Shown here in pieces: positions 7,727-9,770 of a stretch of DNA of 9,770 bases; position 1 is the stretch's first letter, and every line of letters starts with the position of its first letter. Position numbers and translations under genes: made by a program. Source of the stretch: Merdivivens faecigallinarum (GTDB lineage Bacteria > Bacteroidota > Bacteroidia > Bacteroidales > UBA932); NCBI GenBank assembly GCA_017695055.1, contig JADILY010000056.1, forward strand, positions 1-9,770, in the 5' to 3' direction. The notes beneath the pieces are model-generated. The model was not told the DNA's origin. It worked only from the letters and a program-made list of their open reading frames with translations, and ran no database searches.

Positions 7727-8746
7727 ATGCACCGGGTAGGGCTGTTGTCCACGGCATATCTTCCGCCTGTAAGTTATTTTACCGTAATGGCGAAATACGG
7801 GGCAGTGTCGATAGAAGCCTGTGAAAATTTTCAGAAACAGTCTTATCGTACAAGGGCCCGCATAGCCTCCTCTTCGGGTACGGAATACATTTCCGTCCCC
7901 ATATTGAAGGGTGAAGGCCATAAAAGGCCCATATCGGAGATAGAAATAGATTATAAGCGCGATTGGGTGTTGTCGCACAAACGGGCCTTGATGTCCTGTT
8001 ACGGTTCAGCACCTTTTTATATATACTATAAGGATGATATTTTTTCCGTCCTCGACAGCCGTCCACGGTTTCTGCTCGATTTGAATACCAGCCTTACCCG
8101 TGTCCTTGCCGGACTTCTCGGCATAAGGTGCGAGATCCGTTTTACGGACAGTTACGTCGCCCCTGCCGCTGTTGCTTCTGGTGTCGTTCCCGGTGTCGTT
8201 TCTGCTGTCGTTCCCGGTGTCGTTTCTGCTGCCGCTCCCGCTTCTGCTTCTTCCGGTGTCGTTCATGCTGCCGCTGCTTCCGATGCTGTTGTCGCTTCTG
8301 CTTCTTCCGATGCTGGTGATGCTGGTGTTGGCGCTGGTGCTTTTGCCGATGCTGTTGTCGCTTCTGCTTCTTCCGATGCTGCTGATGCTGGTGTTGGCGC
8401 TGGTGCTTTTGCCGATGCTGGTGCTTTTCCCAATACTGGTGTTTCTGCCAATGTTGGTGCTTCTTCCGATGCTAACGATCTTCTTCATACTGACACTGCT
8501 TTTAATGCTGGCGCTACTTTGCAGGACAGCACTTCTCTTCATGACGACACTGTTCTCCAAGACGATGGCCGGGCTTCAATTGATTTTCGTTATTGCATAC
8601 ATCCGAAACGGCCTCTTCCTACGGGATTTTTAAAAGGAGGTGAATACTATCAGGTTTTTGCCGACAGGCTGGGCTTCATTCCGGATTTGTCTGCCGTAGA
8701 CCTGCTTTTCAACGAAGGTCCCAACGCCATCTCATTCCTGAAGTAG
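7727..8746 (+). CDS. WbqC-like family protein with a large repeat-encoded insert
   Basis: The two ends of this 339-residue protein match the WbqC-like family (PF08889), seen near polysaccharide and lipid A genes; its biochemical role is not established. The N-terminal half (1-144) has LLSTAYLPPVSYF, then a segment with SHKRALMSCYGSAPFYIYY. The C-terminal part (about 284-339) has IDFRYCIHPKRP, YYQVFADRLGFIPDLSAVDLLFNEGP and a short end. Together they make about 200 residues, the usual family length. Between them, residues about 145-283 are an Ala/Val/Ser/Asp/Gly-rich low-complexity segment absent from typical members and encoded by in-frame tandem repeats. Reading frame is kept throughout, so the gene is apparently intact. 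Codons in the insert are mostly NNT or NNC, unlike the flanks. No signal peptide or membrane segment is seen. It starts 4 bp after lpxA, which suggests a link to lipid A or surface glycan synthesis (inference). Confidence 0.85.
   Translation: MHRVGLLSTAYLPPVSYFTVMAKYGAVSIEACENFQKQSYRTRARIASSSGTEYISVPILKGEGHKRPISEIEIDYKRDWVLSHKRALMSCYGSAPFYIYYKDDIFSVLDSRPRFLLDLNTSLTRVLAGLLGIRCEIRFTDSYVAPAAVASGVVPGVVSAVVPGVVSAAAPASASSGVVHAAAASDAVVASASSDAGDAGVGAGAFADAVVASASSDAADAGVGAGAFADAGAFPNTGVSANVGASSDANDLLHTDTAFNAGATLQDSTSLHDDTVLQDDGRASIDFRYCIHPKRPLPTGFLKGGEYYQVFADRLGFIPDLSAVDLLFNEGPNAISFLK
8186..8233 (+). repeat. Two tandem copies of a 24-bp repeat in the WbqC-like gene
   Basis: Two adjacent 24-bp copies differ at one base near the end (GCTGTC versus GCTGCC). 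They encode VPGVVSAV and VPGVVSAA (residues 154-169). The unit length is a multiple of three, so copy-number change would keep the frame. Confidence 0.85.
8282..8413 (+). repeat. Two tandem copies of a 66-bp repeat in the WbqC-like gene
   Basis: Copies at 8282-8347 and 8348-8413 are identical except for one base (GGT to GCT). Each encodes 22 residues beginning DAVVASASSDA and ending DAGVGAGAFA (residues 186-207 and 208-229). Such close identity points to recent duplication. Confidence 0.92.
8414..8467 (+). repeat. Three degenerate 18-bp repeats in the WbqC-like gene
   Basis: Units at 8414-8431, 8432-8449 and 8450-8467 encode DAGAFP, NTGVSA and NVGASS. The first resembles the tail of the 66-bp unit, so these look like older, diverged copies of part of it. 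Confidence 0.7.
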
Positions 8747-8846
8747 CTCGCCTGAGCATTTGGGTCAGCCTCTTATCCGCCGTAAGCCGCCGGAGGTGAG
8801 GCCATATATTCCGACGGCAGTGCCGGTGTTAATAATGTCTTCTCTG

Positions 8847-8898
8847 TTCCCGGGGAAAGTGCCCAAGATTCGTGGAAATTTGGTTCACTTTCCGGGAA
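8847..8898. repeat. Imperfect hairpin unit 1 of a duplicated element
   Basis: TTCCCGG (8847-8853) pairs with CCGGGAA (8892-8898), and AAAGTG (8856-8861) pairs with CACTTT (8886-8891), with a two-G bulge. Inside, CCAA (8863-8866) can pair with TTGG (8880-8883). The unit lies about 100 bp after the WbqC-like gene and has a related copy 84 bp downstream. Confidence 0.7.
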
Positions 8899-8929
8899 GA
8901 AATGGCGAAAATGACGGTAAAATCAACAT

Positions 8930-8980
8930 TTCCGGTGGGAAAGTGCCGTGAATTTGTTGAAATACGGTTTACTTTCCCGG
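8930..8980. repeat. Imperfect hairpin unit 2 of a duplicated element
   Basis: GGGAAAGT (8937-8944) pairs with ACTTTCCC (8971-8978), or CCGG (8932-8935) with CCGG (8977-8980) plus GAAAGT with ACTTTC around a 3-base bulge. Inside, CCGT (8946-8949) pairs with ACGG (8964-8967). The central 25 bases have the same length as in unit 1 and differ at 10 positions. CCGGCTTC (8977-8984) can instead pair with GAAG (8998-9001) and CCGG (9003-9006). Confidence 0.7.
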
Positions 8981-9055
8981 CTTCTTTGAATGTAGTGGAA
9001 GTCCGGGTGCAGGCAATTTTGTAACAAACTGAATATCAATGCGATAAAAATTTAA

Positions 9056-9104
9056 GTGCACATTTCGAAAGTTTTAAACTGTCGAAATGTGCACCCGTTT
9101 TTGT
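9056..9104 (+). terminator. 39-bp inverted repeat with T tract, possible terminator
   Basis: GTGCACATTTCGA (9056-9068) and its exact complement (9082-9094) form a 13-bp stem. One mismatch further in, AGTTT/AAACT (9070-9080) continue it almost to the centre. CCGTTTTTG follows at 9095-9103, and an A-rich run lies before the left arm (9046-9055), so it could stop transcription from either side. It lies 310 bp after the WbqC-like stop, far for that operon's own terminator. It could instead be a dispersed palindromic repeat. Confidence 0.5.
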
Positions 9105-9118
9105 TAATCAATTGATTA
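9105..9118. repeat. 14-bp perfect palindrome
   Basis: TAATCAATTGATTA is its own reverse complement and lies 10 bases after the 39-bp inverted repeat. It could be a protein-binding site; nothing identifies the binder. Confidence 0.6.
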
Positions 9119-9419
9119 TCAATACATTCAAAAATCGCCATGCGCCGACTGTTCCAAAATTACATGGAAAACTTTACAAGTAAATTGCCCTGCTCCCGGT
9201 TGTGCAGAATAACGGTTGTACGGGATATAACGGATCAGCGGATAATTTTGCACAAACGGGAATAAGGATTTTTTGATTACATTCCGATAATGTGTTGATA
9301 TATAGCCGTTTGTGGGCGATATAGTTAAGCTGAGGCGTTCCCGGTTTGACACTATTCTTGCATGCCACGATTCTGCTTCCGGTGGCCCGAGAAACAACAT
9401 CTCTGCCTAAAGAATGACA

Positions 9420-9452
9420 GGAAGCGGGATGGAAGTGGGATGGAAGCGGAAT
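9420..9452. repeat. Three tandem 11-bp purine-rich repeats
   Basis: GGAAGCGGGAT, GGAAGTGGGAT and GGAAGCGGAAT are head to tail, and the purine-rich strand bias continues to about 9465. The 11-base period is not a multiple of three, which argues against coding use. Confidence 0.8.
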
Positions 9453-9483
9453 GAGGAGGAAAAATAGGATTTTGTCGTGTCAT

Positions 9484-9568
9484 TTTCCACCCCACAGCCA
9501 GCTGGATTCCTTTGTAATGACTGATAATTAGCAATTTACAAGAATAATAGCTGGCTGTGGGGTAGAAA
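9484..9568. repeat. Inverted repeat with 15-bp arms around a 45-bp spacer
   Basis: ACCCCACAGCCAGCT (9489-9503) is exactly complementary to 9549-9563. After one mismatch, TTTC/GAAA add four more pairs (9484-9487, 9565-9568). Within the spacer, TTGTAA (9512-9517) and TTACAA (9536-9541) form a further 6-bp pair. The whole could be a small mobile-element-like unit or a long hairpin. No clear target-site duplication is seen. Confidence 0.7.
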
Positions 9569-9617
9569 AAGTTGATTTTGTTCGGGTCACGGGCGAGAAA
9601 TGAAGCCACAGAAGATT

Positions 9618-9642
9618 CCGACCGGAATTATCCGCTGGTCGG
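9618..9642. repeat. Small hairpin
   Basis: CCGACC (9618-9623) pairs exactly with GGTCGG (9637-9642) around a 13-base loop, two bases before the first 20-bp direct repeat. Confidence 0.5.
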
Positions 9643-9644
9643 CC

Positions 9645-9705
9645 TAGTCGACAAAATTCATGATGGCACACGAATAAATATTTCTTAGTCGACAAAATTC
9701 ATGAT
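9645..9705. repeat. Two identical 20-bp direct repeats, 41-bp period
   Basis: TAGTCGACAAAATTCATGAT occurs at 9645-9664 and 9686-9705 with a 21-bp spacer. Each copy contains two 6-bp palindromes, GTCGAC and TCATGA. An inverted pair, ACGAATAAATAT (9670-9681) and ATATATATTCGT (9727-9738), 11 of 12 matching, brackets the second copy. The pattern may continue past the window end. Confidence 0.75.
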
Positions 9706-9770
9706 AATAGTGTCAATAATGGCGTGATATATATTCGTCAATGAGTTTTATCCTATGCTCTCTTGTGAGT

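Larger units (their letters stand above)
8747..9770. other. Gene-free tail rich in inverted and direct repeats
   Basis: I find no coding region I can support in this last kilobase. The open frames are short (at most about 90 codons), lack recognisable motifs and lie on both strands. Hairpins, palindromes and tandem repeats, listed separately, cover a good part of it. The stretch 9130-9410 holds nothing definite beyond a loose 16-bp repeat (CGGTTGT at 9197 and 9213) and an unconvincing TAATTTTG box at 9243-9250. Base composition is more AT-rich than in the neighbouring genes. Confidence 0.6.

Noticed and set aside
5079..7752. Three long minus-strand open frames (about 265, 300 and 304 codons) opposite lpxD, lpxC and lpxA
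   Set aside because: They mirror conserved lpx genes, have no recognisable motifs and arise from codon composition of the sense strand.
8006..8633. Open frames in other phases across the WbqC insert, including a minus-strand one rich in SIGKSTS-like repeats
   Set aside because: The low-complexity repeat lacks stop codons in several frames. Only the frame continuous with the conserved WbqC ends is supported.
8760..8951. 63-codon open frame after the WbqC-like gene
   Set aside because: Its translation follows the hairpin repeats, with no start signal or known family; it is more likely a product of the repeat.
9484..9568. Integron attC site
   Set aside because: The arms do not contain the RYYYAAC and GTTRRRY core sites.
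9128..9609. Minus-strand open frames of 64 to 90 codons in the tail
   Set aside because: No motif, no good promoter or ribosome binding site, and they run through inverted and tandem repeats.
9645..9705. CRISPR array
   Set aside because: Only two 20-bp repeats with a 21-bp spacer, both too short, and no cas gene in the window.

Overview
The window looks like a chromosomal housekeeping segment of a Bacteroidota genome, most likely order Bacteroidales. Three things point there: the two divergent promoters match the Bacteroidota TTTG / TAnnTTTG pattern, ribosome binding sites are weak and AT-rich, and the protein sequences (long-N-terminus IF2, short NusA, LpxD, WbqC-like) have the character of that phylum. 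I cannot fix the genus.

Layout. On the minus strand, reading from about 4776 down to 45, is a translation/transcription operon: rimP (4712-4239), nusA (4223-2970) and infB (2908-45). As given, infB carries a one-base deletion inside the G3 motif of its GTPase domain (near 1375). Restoring one base gives a normal 954-residue IF2. On the plus strand, starting from a divergent promoter at 4881-4912, is a lipid A operon: lpxD (4932-5930), lpxC (5973-6893), lpxA (6916-7722) and, four bases later, a WbqC-family gene (7727-8746). LpxA, LpxC and LpxD carry out the first three steps of lipid A synthesis. The 219-bp gap between the two operons holds both promoters and a strong hairpin in the rimP leader.

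Oddities. The LpxC here is a free-standing 306-residue protein with no FabZ dehydratase domain, although the fused form is common in Bacteroidota. The WbqC-like protein is about 140 residues longer than usual because an Ala/Val/Ser/Asp/Gly-rich segment, encoded by in-frame 24-, 66- and 18-bp tandem repeats, sits between its two conserved halves. The DNA there includes a 110-base run with no A on the plus strand.

The last kilobase (8747-9770) has no gene I can support. It is instead dense in structured DNA: a duplicated ~52-bp imperfect hairpin, a 39-bp near-perfect inverted repeat followed by a T tract (possible terminator), a 14-bp palindrome, three 11-bp purine-rich tandem repeats, a 15-bp inverted repeat around a 45-bp spacer, and two 20-bp direct repeats spaced 41 bp apart. 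I see no convincing novel multi-gene system. The repeat-expanded WbqC protein and the structured tail are the parts most worth a second look.
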